Source of the DNA: Diplolepis rosae
Lineage: Eukaryota > Arthropoda > Insecta > Hymenoptera > Diplolepididae
Length of the DNA stretch: 64,000 nucleotides
Assembly (NCBI GenBank): GCA_030998225.1
Contig: JAPYXD010000484.1
Span: 3,534,001 to 3,598,000, forward strand
Direction: 5' to 3'
How positions within the stretch are numbered: position 1 is the first letter of the stretch; each line of letters starts with the position of its first letter. This document shows, piece by piece, positions 1-10,826 of the stretch. The position numbers were made by a program, and so were the translations under genes. The notes below the pieces were generated by a model that made no database searches, was not told the origin of the DNA, and saw only the letters and a program-made list of their open reading frames with translations.

Positions 1-68
1 TTAATGGTGATAATAATGATGATAATAATAATTAAATAATAATCATAGATATATAATATGATAATTAC

Positions 69-70
<2 letters not shown>

Positions 71-103
<33 letters not shown>

Positions 104-135
104 CCGATGATTAGCATTAATAATAATAATAATAA
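71..135. repeat. AAT/ATA microsatellite
   Basis: Two runs of the trinucleotide TAA/ATA are separated by a short unique stretch. The surrounding sequence is very AT-rich. Confidence 0.9.
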
Positions 136-689
136 AACAATAGTCATCGATACGTGACACTATTAAAACACTAAACGTAATGTGCGAAATTGGTATGAAC
201 TTCTACCAATATTGGCATAAACTCATGCATTTCCAGCATGGAATATCTTATACCATAAAAGAATCAAGCGCATGCCATTATTGCTGGTGTCATATGCCGT
301 CAGAGCAATGTTTCTTTCGAAAATAATTCGAACTTCGCCTTGATATGTTTGCAAGAAGCTCATCCTATTTCAGCAAGAGTTCTCTTGCAACCGAGTTTAA
401 GGGACGCCAATATTTCTCTCCATCCATAAAAACACGCTAGGTACTACGTTCGTAGGTAGACGTGGCTTAACATCTCGGTTGTAAGAGTACTCTTGCTCAA
501 ATATGATGAGTTTCTTGCAACCGGAGGAAGGAGAAGTTCGAGCTCTTTTCGCAAGACACAACTGTTCTAAAGTCATGAAACTTTAGAGTTTTTTTAGAAT
601 GAAGGGATCCCTGCTCTAAATATATGCATTTTTCATCAGGATAGAAAGAACGAAACCTGCCACAAATGCATGAGCAGTGTTCTTGGTAA
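136..689. other. Non-coding, no gene seen
   Basis: No credible reading frame is present. The phrase TCTTGCAACCG recurs twice (near 383 and 512) beside CTCTTGC variants, which suggests decayed repeat sequence. Confidence 0.5.
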
Positions 690-691
690 TA

Positions 692-1444
692 CGAGGAGCA
701 CTATATATATTTTGAGCCCAACAATTAAAAAAATGTAATTTGTCATCAAAAATGGCTTTATTGTTTTTCAAAGTATTCTCGGTTATGATTTATACATGTG
801 TTCGATCTTTTGTGATCTTTGCATGTGTTCGAACTGTATGTCATAGTAATTTTTCCATTTTACTGGAGACATCTCCAAAACATGGATTTGTCAAATTATG
901 TGGAATCCAATGAGAACAAATCTTTTTAACGGCTAAATTTTCACGCAATAATTTATATATGCTGGTGGAACTAATGCTTAAGGTTGTCTCAATCTCACAG
1001 TATGTCACATGACGATCTTGCATTATCAGTTTTTACACAGAATTAATGTTTTCTGTCCCAACAACTGATTTTGGACGATCATTACGAATTTCGTCAGTGA
1101 GCGAATGGCGGCCACAATTAAACTCGTTATACCAGCGTCTCACAGTGGTATAGGATGGGGCTTCATCGCCAAAAGTGGATATAAGTTGATCGATGCATTC
1201 TTGTCTTGATAATCCACGACGAAAGTCGTAATAAATCTTCGCACGAAAATTTTCACGAGCTTATTTCATTCCATTTCTGAGACACAATTTTGAAGTCACT
1301 GTAAACAAGACAAATAACGCTTAAATGACAAAACATTCTAAAGGTGGTTATGGTCAAAAATGTCAAACTTTGCAGTGCAAATGTCAGATGGCACCTGAGA
1401 ACACTCAGTGTTTCCAAGGATCATAATATAAATAATGTCCCTCG
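692..1444 (-). mobile_element. Internally deleted mariner element
   Basis: The ends are imperfect inverted repeats that both begin CGAGG (left ACGAGGAGCACTATATAT; right, reverse complement, ACGAGGGACATTATTTAT). They are flanked by TA at 690-691 and 1445-1446, the target duplication expected for mariner. At about 750 bp it is well under the usual 1.3 kb. The missing part is the catalytic C-terminal half of the transposase. Confidence 0.85.
841..1273 (-). pseudogene. mariner transposase, N-terminal half
   Basis: On the minus strand the frame begins ARENFRAKIYYDFRRGLSRQ and continues through DEAPSYTTVRRWYNEF. It then meets an in-frame TAA near 1035 and resumes as MQDRHVTYCEIE through AVKKICSHWIPHNLT. 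These are the paired helix-turn-helix DNA-binding region and the linker motif of mariner-family transposases. The DD34D catalytic domain is absent, because sequence after the linker jumps to the element's 3' end. The product cannot be active. The family call is firm; the subfamily is not assigned. Confidence 0.9.
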
Positions 1445-1446
1445 TA

Positions 1447-2335
1447 TAGTCAGATATTTTTCTCCGTGTAATGTTGCAAAAGTAATTGCGCAAGTGGCAC
1501 CGCGTTTTCTTACAATCTTTTATAATATTTAAATATGAAAATTAGAACGATTTAAAAATCATTTATAAACTCTGTTCAGAAGATTTCAATTTTCAAAAAA
1601 GTTATTGGAGCTTATCTCAGTCTTCTGATTCCAAATTATATTTGAAAATAACATAAAATCAATTTACTTACATAATTGTAATAATTCGTTTTCTTATAAC
1701 TATTTCAAAAAGGAAAAACAATTGTAGACTTCATTTGAGCAAACTAGTATGCATTTTAACGCTTATTCCGTATCTCGCAAATTTGGGTAAAAAAATTTAA
1801 TTTTTGACTTTCAATAGTGTTCGCACGCGTAACTGTGCTGATATAAATTTACAAATGTTAATTCCAAACTATTTATTCAAAGTCAATAGGCAAACAAAAA
1901 AGTTACAATAGTTGATTCACAAGACAGAAATATTTTGTATACATTCAAATGAGTTTAGTTTATGTACATCCTTCAAGACTGACCGAGCCGAACTAACCCT
2001 TGTTGCCTTGCACTGGTGGCAGTCAAGGGTGTCTAGTCAGATTCCGATGTTGCCAGGAAAGGTCACAACTAGCTATCACTTAAAATTGACGAACTATTAT
2101 AATACTGGCAACCTCGGATCATTACCTGAGATTTTCCATTAAGCACAGAAAGCCGTGACAATAGGCACCGTGCGTGACTGCAGCGCCATAGCATGAGTGA
2201 ACTAAAGGAGGCTGTTCGAGAACTTTTACAATGTATTATAATGGGACTCAGTTATTAAAATGTTTATTATCAATAAAAAAACAAACAAAAAAACAATTTG
2301 ATTCACTTTAAAATTCGATTGTTTTTCCTTGTGAA
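1447..2335. other. Non-coding, no gene seen
   Basis: AT-rich sequence with one GC-richer patch (about 1975-2215). A 76-codon open frame at 1912-2142 lies there, but it matches nothing recognised and starts with a non-ATG codon. Confidence 0.4.
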
Positions 2336-2746
2336 GTATTTATGTGTTTCCAATTTTTGAAAATAAATTCTTTAATGACTGAAATAATTAAAAATCAATT
2401 TTCCAAATCAAAATTTTTATAAACAAATTGCTGTATTTGATAATAATTGATTTATTTTCAAAAATTGGAAACGGTTAAGTTGTAGAGAATATTTCCTCCG
2501 AAAAAATAAGCTATGATTCAAGAAACTTCAATCATTTTCAAAAAGTTGGTAAGAAGCGATAGTAAGGAAAAATCCTATTACAAAAAAACATTATTAAAAT
2601 ATTATTTTTCGTAATTTTTAAATTTTTTCATTAAAAAGAGTGTATTTTCTTACATATGACACGGCTGATGATATAATTCTCAGTCTTGAAATCATAAAAA
2701 AACTTCTTTTTCCAGAGACTGATTTTTGCAATGACGACTACCTTAA
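2336..2746. repeat. Decayed copy of a TTAA-type MITE
   Basis: Long stretches resemble the interior of the MITE at 60829-61497, such as AAACAAATTGCTG followed by TTTGATAATAATTGATT, then TTGGTAAGAAGCGATA. The right end, ACTACCTTAA at 2737-2746, equals the terminal sequence of that element. No matching left end was found, so this copy is probably truncated. Confidence 0.6.
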
Positions 2747-2859
2747 GTTAATGACAGATCAAAACAGACTAGAAAAATAATAAAGAATTAAATTGTAATT
2801 TCATGTTGACACTTTTAGGTACTTGTTGAGTAAATAAATATTAATTGTTTATTTTCAGA

Positions 2860-3087
2860 TTCAAATTCATCATGGATATAATTATTAAAACAGGTTTTCA
2901 ATCAATTAAACATACAATAGAATTTCAACCACAAACGAAAATTAAAGGTAAAAATCTCGTTCTGGCAGAACACGTACGAGATGTCCAAGAGTTCCATAGA
3001 AATAATGAAAATTATTTAATAAAATCTCGTATAATTCGACAAGCATTAGTTCATGCAACACCCTACAGTACCCACTTATTCCTTTGA
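2860..3087 (+). pseudogene. Possible terminal exon of a SWIM-family multicopy protein
   Basis: A polypyrimidine tract and acceptor (TTTATTTTCAG) precede an open frame with an ATG at 2872 that ends in TGA at 3085-3087. The segment LVLAEHVRDVQEF and the IIRQ...PYS stretch resemble the region just before the SWIM zinc finger in repeated insect proteins. The expected CxCx(n)CxH cysteines do not follow. It is therefore either a truncated copy or a chance resemblance. No upstream exon was identified. The function is unknown. Confidence 0.3.
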
Positions 3088-6000
3088 TTTATTTTCCATT
3101 TAGACGTTGGAAATTTATAAAATTTACACTCACTTTTCCTGCTTGTATTTTTACAATTCACAACACAACAACTTCGGTGGCTCATTTCAGCTATATTTTT
3201 TTAATTAAAACAAAATTTAGATTTGCACATGTATTTTGATTGCTCGGAAATATAAAACAGCCCCCTTTTGTTACGTCATGAAATGGCGCTTCGGTGGAAA
3301 TTTCATAAAAGGGGTAATGGATTATTTATTCCCCTTTTTTTTTATAACCGTAATCCCCGAGCGGCTGACGATTACGGTTTTGGATTCAACTCTCCTATTA
3401 AAGGGGGGCCACCCTTATCCTACTTTCGAATCTCCAATATTATTAAACAATCAAATAAAGGATATAATGATAGAAAGAAACAGTGAGGCGTTAATTGATG
3501 AAAATACACTTTATTTGTTACCTTTCAATTGATGACGAAAATTATTCCGTTGATGTCCAGATGTTGAGCAGCCCTGTGAATCGAGTGACCCTTTCTTCTT
3601 CTTCCTTAATATAGTTTTTGTACAAACAATAACATTTATTTAAACACGTCGCGAAACTATTAAATTTAAACTTAAACTACCAGATTAATCTGGGCACGAA
3701 ACAAAATTGTGAGAAATTACGGACAATCGAACGCCTGCTTTATCTGAGATTTTAATGTCGTCAGTTTCAGGGGCCGTTCCAGGCTTGAGGGACTCTCGAC
3801 AGAAATCTCAGAGAAAACGGGTGATCGATTAAAGATCAGAAAAATAACTCAAGAGTCTGAGCAGGAAAAACTCGGGGGTGAGCTATGCTGTTACTGTATT
3901 CCCCACCTTGAACTTTGATTAACCAATTAGGTTTGCTTCAGAAATTTTAAGGTGGTTACCACTGAAAAGTGGGGTTAATTAGGTCTGGTTTCTGGGGGTA
4001 AATGTGACGTTACATTTTGACCATCCGATTGCTTGACACGCTCTTAGTAGACCTTTGGGGAAAATCCCAATTACACCCCAATACCTAGTGGCCGCTATTC
4101 AATCCAAAAGGATGTTTGTAAGCAGTCAAGGAAATTGGGGTTATAAAATGCTCGTCGCCAGTTTACAAGTTGCTTATAGAATTTGAAGCTTAGGTTATTA
4201 CTTTCCAAGCAATAACGTTGCAGTTTATAAGAGGGACTCCAGACTGCTCCTCCCAAGGATTTCCTCACAGACCCGAACAATTATCACGACTCAAAGGTCC
4301 ACTATTATTATTGAAATATTAATACTTATTTGGGATTTAGCTTTATTTTGGAGATTTCACTCGATTCACAATGCGACTCGACATCTACTGATCTGAAAAT
4401 GACAAATGTAATAAATTTTACAATATAGTTTATAATAGTGTTGACCTGAAGCTTAGACATTTTACAGCTGGCAAAAGAAAGCGCAATTCAAGAAATACCT
4501 TAGAAGCACAATAGTATTTAAAATTAATAAGTAAGCGAATACAAGTAAATATGCACATAAACGTAAACATACACAAACACGCACACACATAGCCCAAAAA
4601 ACTATTAGAATATATATTTCTATTGTGAAATCTTACATTATTATTAATAAGATAATTAGGAGATTAAAGCAATTTCTTCATACGCATGCAACCACTCTTA
4701 TTCTATTATTAACCTTCTGCATTCTTACATTTTAATTTATTTAAAAAAATAGAACTTGCGGTTAAGGAGTTTAAAAATAATTTTGGAGCCACGTACGGAC
4801 GTAACACTTTAACGCCTGAATTATCCACTGCGTGCGCTAGCGTCGATTTAACTCTCCCTACCATGACTTCGCACGGTGCCTATAGAGAAGGCGGGGTTTT
4901 TTACAGTTAGGATGAACAGTCTGTGCGTACGTGCCAAAACACGAATTTCTCCGCTTAATGTAGTACTGTCGTAAATGGAAATAGCGCTCAGATATTGATA
5001 AATTTGAAATCACTGGTGAACTTTAAGCTAGAAATGACTCAGTTAAATTTTTGAGGACCTAGGGTACACTGGAGGGGAGTAATTAGTAATTGCATTTTGA
5101 GACGATTAACACCTAACCTTATGGGAAACCGAGTTTATTTACAAATTCTGCCATAACTACCGTTCAGATTTCAATAAAAATGACTGGTGCATTGATTGAT
5201 AATATAGAAGTCATTTTTCAAGTTAAAACATCTCAATTGGATACGTGTAAGCGTAGAAAACACCAATTAAGTAAGCAAACATATAATTTTTCTCCAGTAA
5301 CCAACGGCGATTAAATAGATGTGGCAACGTTGCAGAATAAGTGAAAGCGCGCGCCATTCAGGTATCGTTAGAAGTCATCAGCTATACTTTTCTTCTTGGT
5401 TGTGGCTTCTTGCTAAGTTTAGCAAGTATAGTCGCTTTTTTATGCGACGCTGACAAATTTAGATACTACGTGAAGCAAATGAGAAAAAGTACTCATTTGA
5501 TTAGCCACGTACCGACAGTAATACCTTAATGAGTTGTCTCATCGATAGATGTAAAGGTTTAGAAAATCCTAGACATTCATAAATCAGGAGGAAATAAAAT
5601 CATAAAGAAACGGTTCGTTGAAAGTGCACATTCTTGAATTTAGAGGCTTTAAGACGAAACATATAAATAGTGAATTACAAGGGGTCAAAAAGTGCAAAAA
5701 TAAGATGTGAATTTACAATACTTAAAAACAATAAAAAACTTTCACCATTTTCTCAACAAATAGTGTTTTTTGAAATCAATACATAAAATATGCATCTTGT
5801 TAACAAATTTCTTCATAAGAATTTGTAGATTTTTATCTTGTGTAAAAACAGTTATGAAAAGATTCTGTTGTTACATCCGGATGTAGCACCCTCACATTCC
5901 GTAAAATTTCATCTTATTTTCTTACTATAGCATAGGCAGAGATGTGTTGGAAGATTGCCAAAGTAATGAAATAAGAGAACTTCACAAAAGTGGGCTGATA

Positions 6001-6432
6001 AAGGCGCCCTCTGAACGCGTAACCTGAAGTTACTTTAAAAGTACACCTTGCGCGTCGGTAACTTATGAAAGTTAGAAAATCCAGATTCCAGAAATTATTT
6101 ACCGTCAGAATTTCTACGGACGTAGTTATAATTAGCACGAAAAGCAAAGTACATAATTATTTACTATGAAAATATTCTTTATTGAATATAAAATAAGTCT
6201 ATGTTCATAGTTACTTTTAGCTGTTTATTGTATGTTCAACAATAATTACATCAATTTCGAGACATGTTTGTATTAATGTCTTCAGTTTTTATCTTGACCC
6301 AAAAATAAATTCAATGTAGTTTATTTATATTGGCATTGGGTCATAATTTTTCATTATAAAACAATGTTCAAGGAAACATATCAAAAATTTTTAAAGGGGC
6401 AGAAAATATATTGTAGGAATGAAAAAGGAAAA
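3088..6432. other. Non-coding or unrecognised, 3.3 kb
   Basis: Only short open frames are present (for example 3236-3532, 98 codons, and 5341-5529, 62 codons with a hydrophobic centre). None has a recognised domain or convincing start context. GC-richer patches at 3740-4080 and 4790-4960 look like old insertions, but no ends or coding motifs were found. Confidence 0.4.
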
Positions 6433-6465
6433 CGTTTCGGCCACAAATGGGGGCCCTCTTCAGTG
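6433..6465 (-). ncRNA. Hammerhead-like core, Penelope-type context possible
   Basis: On the minus strand CTGAAGA (6457-6463) fits the hammerhead consensus CUGANGA. A GGCC/GGCC hairpin follows, then GAAAC. Extended hammerhead ribozymes with this order are known in terminal regions of Penelope-like retroelements. Helix I and the cleavage triplet could not be placed with confidence, so this is only a candidate. Confidence 0.3.
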
Positions 6466-7384
6466 CCAAATTTAATGTACTTAGTGTCTAAGCTGTAAAC
6501 GTAGAAAAAAGGTATTAGCACTAACATTAGATTTTTTTGTTTTTGTTTTTTTGGTCTTTTTTAATGATATTTTATAAAACGTGCAAAACTTATGTGAGAA
6601 AGCAAGATGCTAAGCTCCAAGGCATCTAGGAACGAGACCGCTCCAAAACACAGTCTTAAAAAAGTGTGAGAACTCCTATCTTGCAGATCCGCGAAGAGTG
6701 AATCCGCAAACTGCCCCTCCTCAAAGGTACACACGAGAACCACCTATGGACACTGATATCTCCTACAAAATAAGCACAGATCCTGCAGAAAAAACATCAC
6801 CATCCACAAGGGGCTCACAACACCCACAAGAAGTAAGCACTTCACAAAATCACAAAGCACGAACCCGGAAGGAAACAGATTTTTCGTTAAAAGGCAAAAT
6901 CAAAAATTGATAGTTTTTATTTCAATTTTTAATCTTCTATTTTCCTTTAAGACACAGAGGCGGCAGATAGAAGTAGCCACACACTCTGTTTGGTGTCAAA
7001 AAGGAAACTGATTTGAGAAGAGAGCAGTACCGTTTGAAAACTAGCGTAAAAATTTTTAATATATACAGTGAAAATTTGTTGTGGAGGGTCAAGTTACAAA
7101 CGATAAACAAACCCCATACACGGTCTATGTCCTGGAAACTCGGGACCCAAGTACGCTTAAGTGTTCGGAGAGCGGTGAGAGAGAAAGAAGGGTTTCAGAC
7201 CACGTGTTGAGAGAGACCCTCGGAGGAAGTAATTTTGGAATAAAATAAAATGTAATGTTTAAAAAATCATATTCTTAGAAAGAGAGTTGCAAAACAATGA
7301 AAAGGGCTATGTCTTATACAGTTAGTTTATTTAAAAATGCATTATTTTATATTTATAAAAATTTTTTGTCCGGATTAAAACAAA
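6466..7384. other. Unrecognised region
   Basis: A 70-codon frame at 6698-6910 (proline and threonine rich, no domain) and a 65-codon frame at 7013-7210 are present. Neither is convincing. This could be the body of a degraded retroelement, given the motif just to the left. Confidence 0.3.
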
Positions 7385-8414
7385 AATATCATATTTAAGA
7401 TGGTAAGAATACGTATAAAAATCGCATTTCTTTTAAAGGTACCACTCGCGTGTGTACGTTATTATGTAGCGTTAATTAAGTAAAGAATGTATTCATAATT
7501 TTAAACCGGCGTTGAATCAAAATAATTCTCAATTTCTTTAAATCAGCGAGAAGTATTAGCGTATGTAATATAGTGAACGCTTCGCGGCTTGCTTATGCGA
7601 TTTACTACTCGCATCGAACTAAGGTTGAGCAATCTCACATATGAGACGTTAACTGTTAATAAAAGTCGTATTTATTTCATAAGTAAAACTCGCGTGTATA
7701 AATTTTATGTAGCGTTGAGAACGTGTTTAAAGAATCCATCATTTGATAAACGACACGGGGCGAGAAACTCAAAAATCTCGGAGATTATATTCCGCGAAAA
7801 GTATTCGCGTATGTAATATATAGAACGCTTTGCGGCTTGTTTATGCAACTTGATGTTCACATAGGACCAATCCTGATGAATCTCATATGTAAGACGTTAA
7901 ATATAGATAAAAATCGTATTTATTTCCAAAAGCAAACTCGCGTGAATAAATGTTAATAAGCGCTGAGTACCTGTTAAAAGAATACATCATTTGATAAGGT
8001 ACACGGGGCGTGAAATTCAAAAATCTCGGAGATTATATAACGCAAAAAGTATTCGCGTATGTAATATATTGACCGCTTTGCGGCTTGTTTATGAGAACTG
8101 ATGTTCACATAGGACCAATCCTGATGAATCTCATATGTAAGACGTTAAATATAGATAAAAATCGTACTTATTTCCAAAAGTAAACTCGCGTGAATAAATG
8201 TTATTTAGCGCTGAGTACCTGTTGAAAGAATCCATCATTTGATAAAGTACACGGGTCGCGAAATTCAAAAATCTTGTAGATTATATTCCGCGAGAAGTAT
8301 TCTTGTATGTAATATATTGAAAGCTTTGTGGCTTCTTTATCCGAATTGATGTTCACATAGGACTAATCCTGACGAGACTTAAAACACGATTTTTATGTAT
8401 ATTTAGCTCTTATA
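7385..8414 (+). repeat. Left arm, about four 247-bp tandem units
   Basis: Each unit carries AAACTCGCGTG, a GATAAA...CACGGG segment, then ATTCGCGTATGTAATATA and CTTTGCGGCTTGTTTATG. The outermost unit is the most diverged; inner units are closer to one another. Confidence 0.85.
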
Positions 8415-9473
8415 TACACAGAGAGAAATTTTAGGTTTCACTGACCAAAGTTTTTTTGTTAAAATCGTCTTTACAAAAATTTTAAAGTTCTCATGACAAT
8501 CATGGTAGTGGCTGTCATACATTGGAAAAGTGTTTACTCCAACTGCAAGGAACGTTACTGAGACCACGATTCTGGTACTTGAAATACCATAGCGCTGCGG
8601 TTATAGGAACCAAAGTCCATCGTAAAGCCGCGCATAGAGTTTAGTTAAAATGACTAAGTCTACGGACAGTAAATACCCAGCCAAAATTATTTTTTGAGGT
8701 TATAGGTATGGTTCTCTTAGTTATCAAAATACGAATTCAATTTGATTAGAAAAAATAGAGTTTCACCGAAAAGATCTAAGAAAAATAATCCGGTATAATG
8801 ATATTTATGATAACTTTCGTCGATTAAGTTAAAAAAATTGTCACTTTTTTCATCACCATAAACTTTTTTTGATTGACTATAGTTTTGACAAAATACGACG
8901 AGACAGCAAAATTGGAACGCATTGCATTGTCCCCGAACAAAATCGTTGATCATTTAGAAAGAATTGTCAAACTATATTTATAATAGAATTATTTACCTGA
9001 TAATGCTTGGCATGGTGAAATATAGTCCAAGAATCGAGAACGAGAATTGGCAGGATTCAACTTACGCTGCATATCTTTTTGGAAGTAACTACTTATCTCC
9101 AGTGCAGTGCAAGTTAAATTGTGTGACTATTACAAGATTTAATAGTTGTCACGACAGGCTTACCTCGTTGTAAAAAATGAAAGTTATACTTGATTTGTCT
9201 AGCGCAACAGCGAACGCTGCGGTTGTAGTAACCAAAGGAGCTTGGCAGTACACATAAAGAAAATGTACGTGTACTAACCGTTGGGGTACGTATAAAGCTC
9301 ATTCTAATCATCAACTTTGGTCACAACAACCGAATACACAAAAAAGTCCAAATTACTGTCATGATAACTATAAAAGCAGTAGCTTCTCTCAACTTTTTTG
9401 GTCAAGGCAACTACTGTACAAAAAATTTATGTGCTATGTGCACAGGAACCAAAAGCCGATTTCTCTCAGTGTA
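8415..9473. mobile_element. Central element with TACAC(A/T)GAGAGAAAT ends
   Basis: The left end is TACACAGAGAGAAATTTTAG (8415 on). The right end, reverse complement, is TACACTGAGAGAAATCGGC (to 9473). TA lies at both edges. This looks like a separate TA-flanked insertion sitting between the foldback arms. The interior repeats the phrase GAACCAAAG and variants but has no transposase. Confidence 0.5.
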
Positions 9474-10496
9474 TGAGACTCGTCAGGATTAGTCCTATGT
9501 GAACATCAATTCGGATAAAGAAGCCACAAAGCTTTCAATATATTACATACGCGAATACTTCTCGCGGAATATAATCTCCAACATTTTTGAATTTCGCGAC
9601 CCGTGTACTTTATCAAATGATGGATTCTTTCAACAGGTACTCAGCGCTAAATAACATTTATTCACGCGAGTTTACTTTTGGAAATAAGTACGATTTTTAT
9701 CTATATTTAACGTCTTACATATGAGATTCATCAGGATTGGTCCTATGTGAACATCAGTTCACATAAACAAGCCGCAAAGCGGTCAATATATTACATACGC
9801 GAATACTTTTTGCGGAATATAATCTCCAATATTTTCGAATTTCGCGCACCGTGCCGTTTACCGAATGATGGATTCTTTCAACAGGTACTCAACGCTACAG
9901 AAAATTTATTCACGCGAGCTTACTTTTGGAAATAAATACGATTTTATTTATATTTAACGTCTCATATATGAGATTCGTCAGGATTAGTCCTATGTGAACA
10001 TCAATTCGCATAAACAAGCCGCAAAGCGTTCAATATATTACAAACGTAGGTACTTCTCGCTGAATATAATCTCCTAGATATTTGAATGTCTTGCCCGGCA
10101 TCGTTTACCAAATGATGGATTCTTTCAACAGGTACTCAGCGCTTAATAACATTTATTCACGCGAGTTTACTTTTGGAAATAAATACGATTTTTATCTATA
10201 TTTAACGTCTTACATATGAGATTCATCAGGATTGGTCCTATGTGAACATCAATTCGCATAAACAAGCCGCAAAGCGTTCAATATATTACATACGCGAATA
10301 CTTTTCGCGGAATATAATCTCCGAGATTTTTGAGTTTGGCGCCCCGTGCCGTTTACCGAATGATGGATTCTTTCAACAGGTACTCAACGCTACATTAAAA
10401 ATTTTTACACGCGAGTTTACTTTTGGGAAATAAACACGATTTTTATGTATATTTAACGTCTCATATATGAGATTCGTCAGGATTAGTCCTATGTCT
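9474..10496 (-). repeat. Right arm, about four 247-bp tandem units
   Basis: Inverted counterpart of the left arm, with units starting near 9480, 9730, 9975 and 10225. Each contains AGTCCTATGTGAACATCA or a close variant. The last unit ends at TCCTATGT (10496), where piggyBac coding sequence begins. Confidence 0.85.
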
Positions 10497-10739
10497 CAAT
10501 GGCTCTTTCTTCCATGTTATATCCTTTTTGTCACATACATTATATATACTGTGCAACGAATCATCATTGTGAACACTCTCAATATTTTCATCAACATTGT
10601 TTATTGAATTTCCAATTAGCGGAATCTCGTCACTGTCACTTTCTTCAGCACAGTCTTCTACTTCTGAAGAGTCTCCTTTATTACTGAGTAACTTAAATAC
10701 TTTTCTTGATCTCAATTTCATCGTATACTGAAATTTCAA
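10497..10739 (-). pseudogene. piggyBac transposase, N-terminal fragment
   Basis: The minus-strand frame starts MKFQYTMKLRSRKVF and carries a long acidic stretch (EDCAEESDSDEIP) followed by DITWKKEPLRH. This is the usual N-terminal layout of piggyBac transposases: disordered, acidic, then a tryptophan motif leading into the dimerisation domain. The frame then runs directly into the right end of the FoldBack-like element. The rest of the protein was not found on the far side at 7.3 kb and below. The call rests on composition and layout, supported by the piggyBac-type terminus at 25448. Confidence 0.6.
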
Positions 10740-10826
10740 AACAGTAGTCTAGTATATTGTGACTTTTATATCATAAACTTTAATACAATGAAAACAATAT
10801 TTTTGACTATTACGGATGACACTCTT

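Larger units (their letters stand above)
7385..10496. mobile_element. FoldBack-like element with tandem-repeat arms
   Basis: Two long inverted arms, each made of about four tandem units of 247-248 bp, flank a 1.05-kb centre. The phrase GTATGTAATATA recurs in the left arm near 7563, 7810, 8058 and 8305. Its reverse complement recurs in the right arm near 9535, 9785, 10031 and 10279. No transposase lies inside. The right end falls inside a piggyBac transposase reading frame, so this insertion is younger than that element. The left end is degraded and no target duplication was found. Confidence 0.8.

Noticed and set aside
5341..5529. 62-codon hydrophobic frame as a small membrane protein
   Set aside because: Starts with GTG, has no conserved motif and no supporting splice signals; length is within chance.
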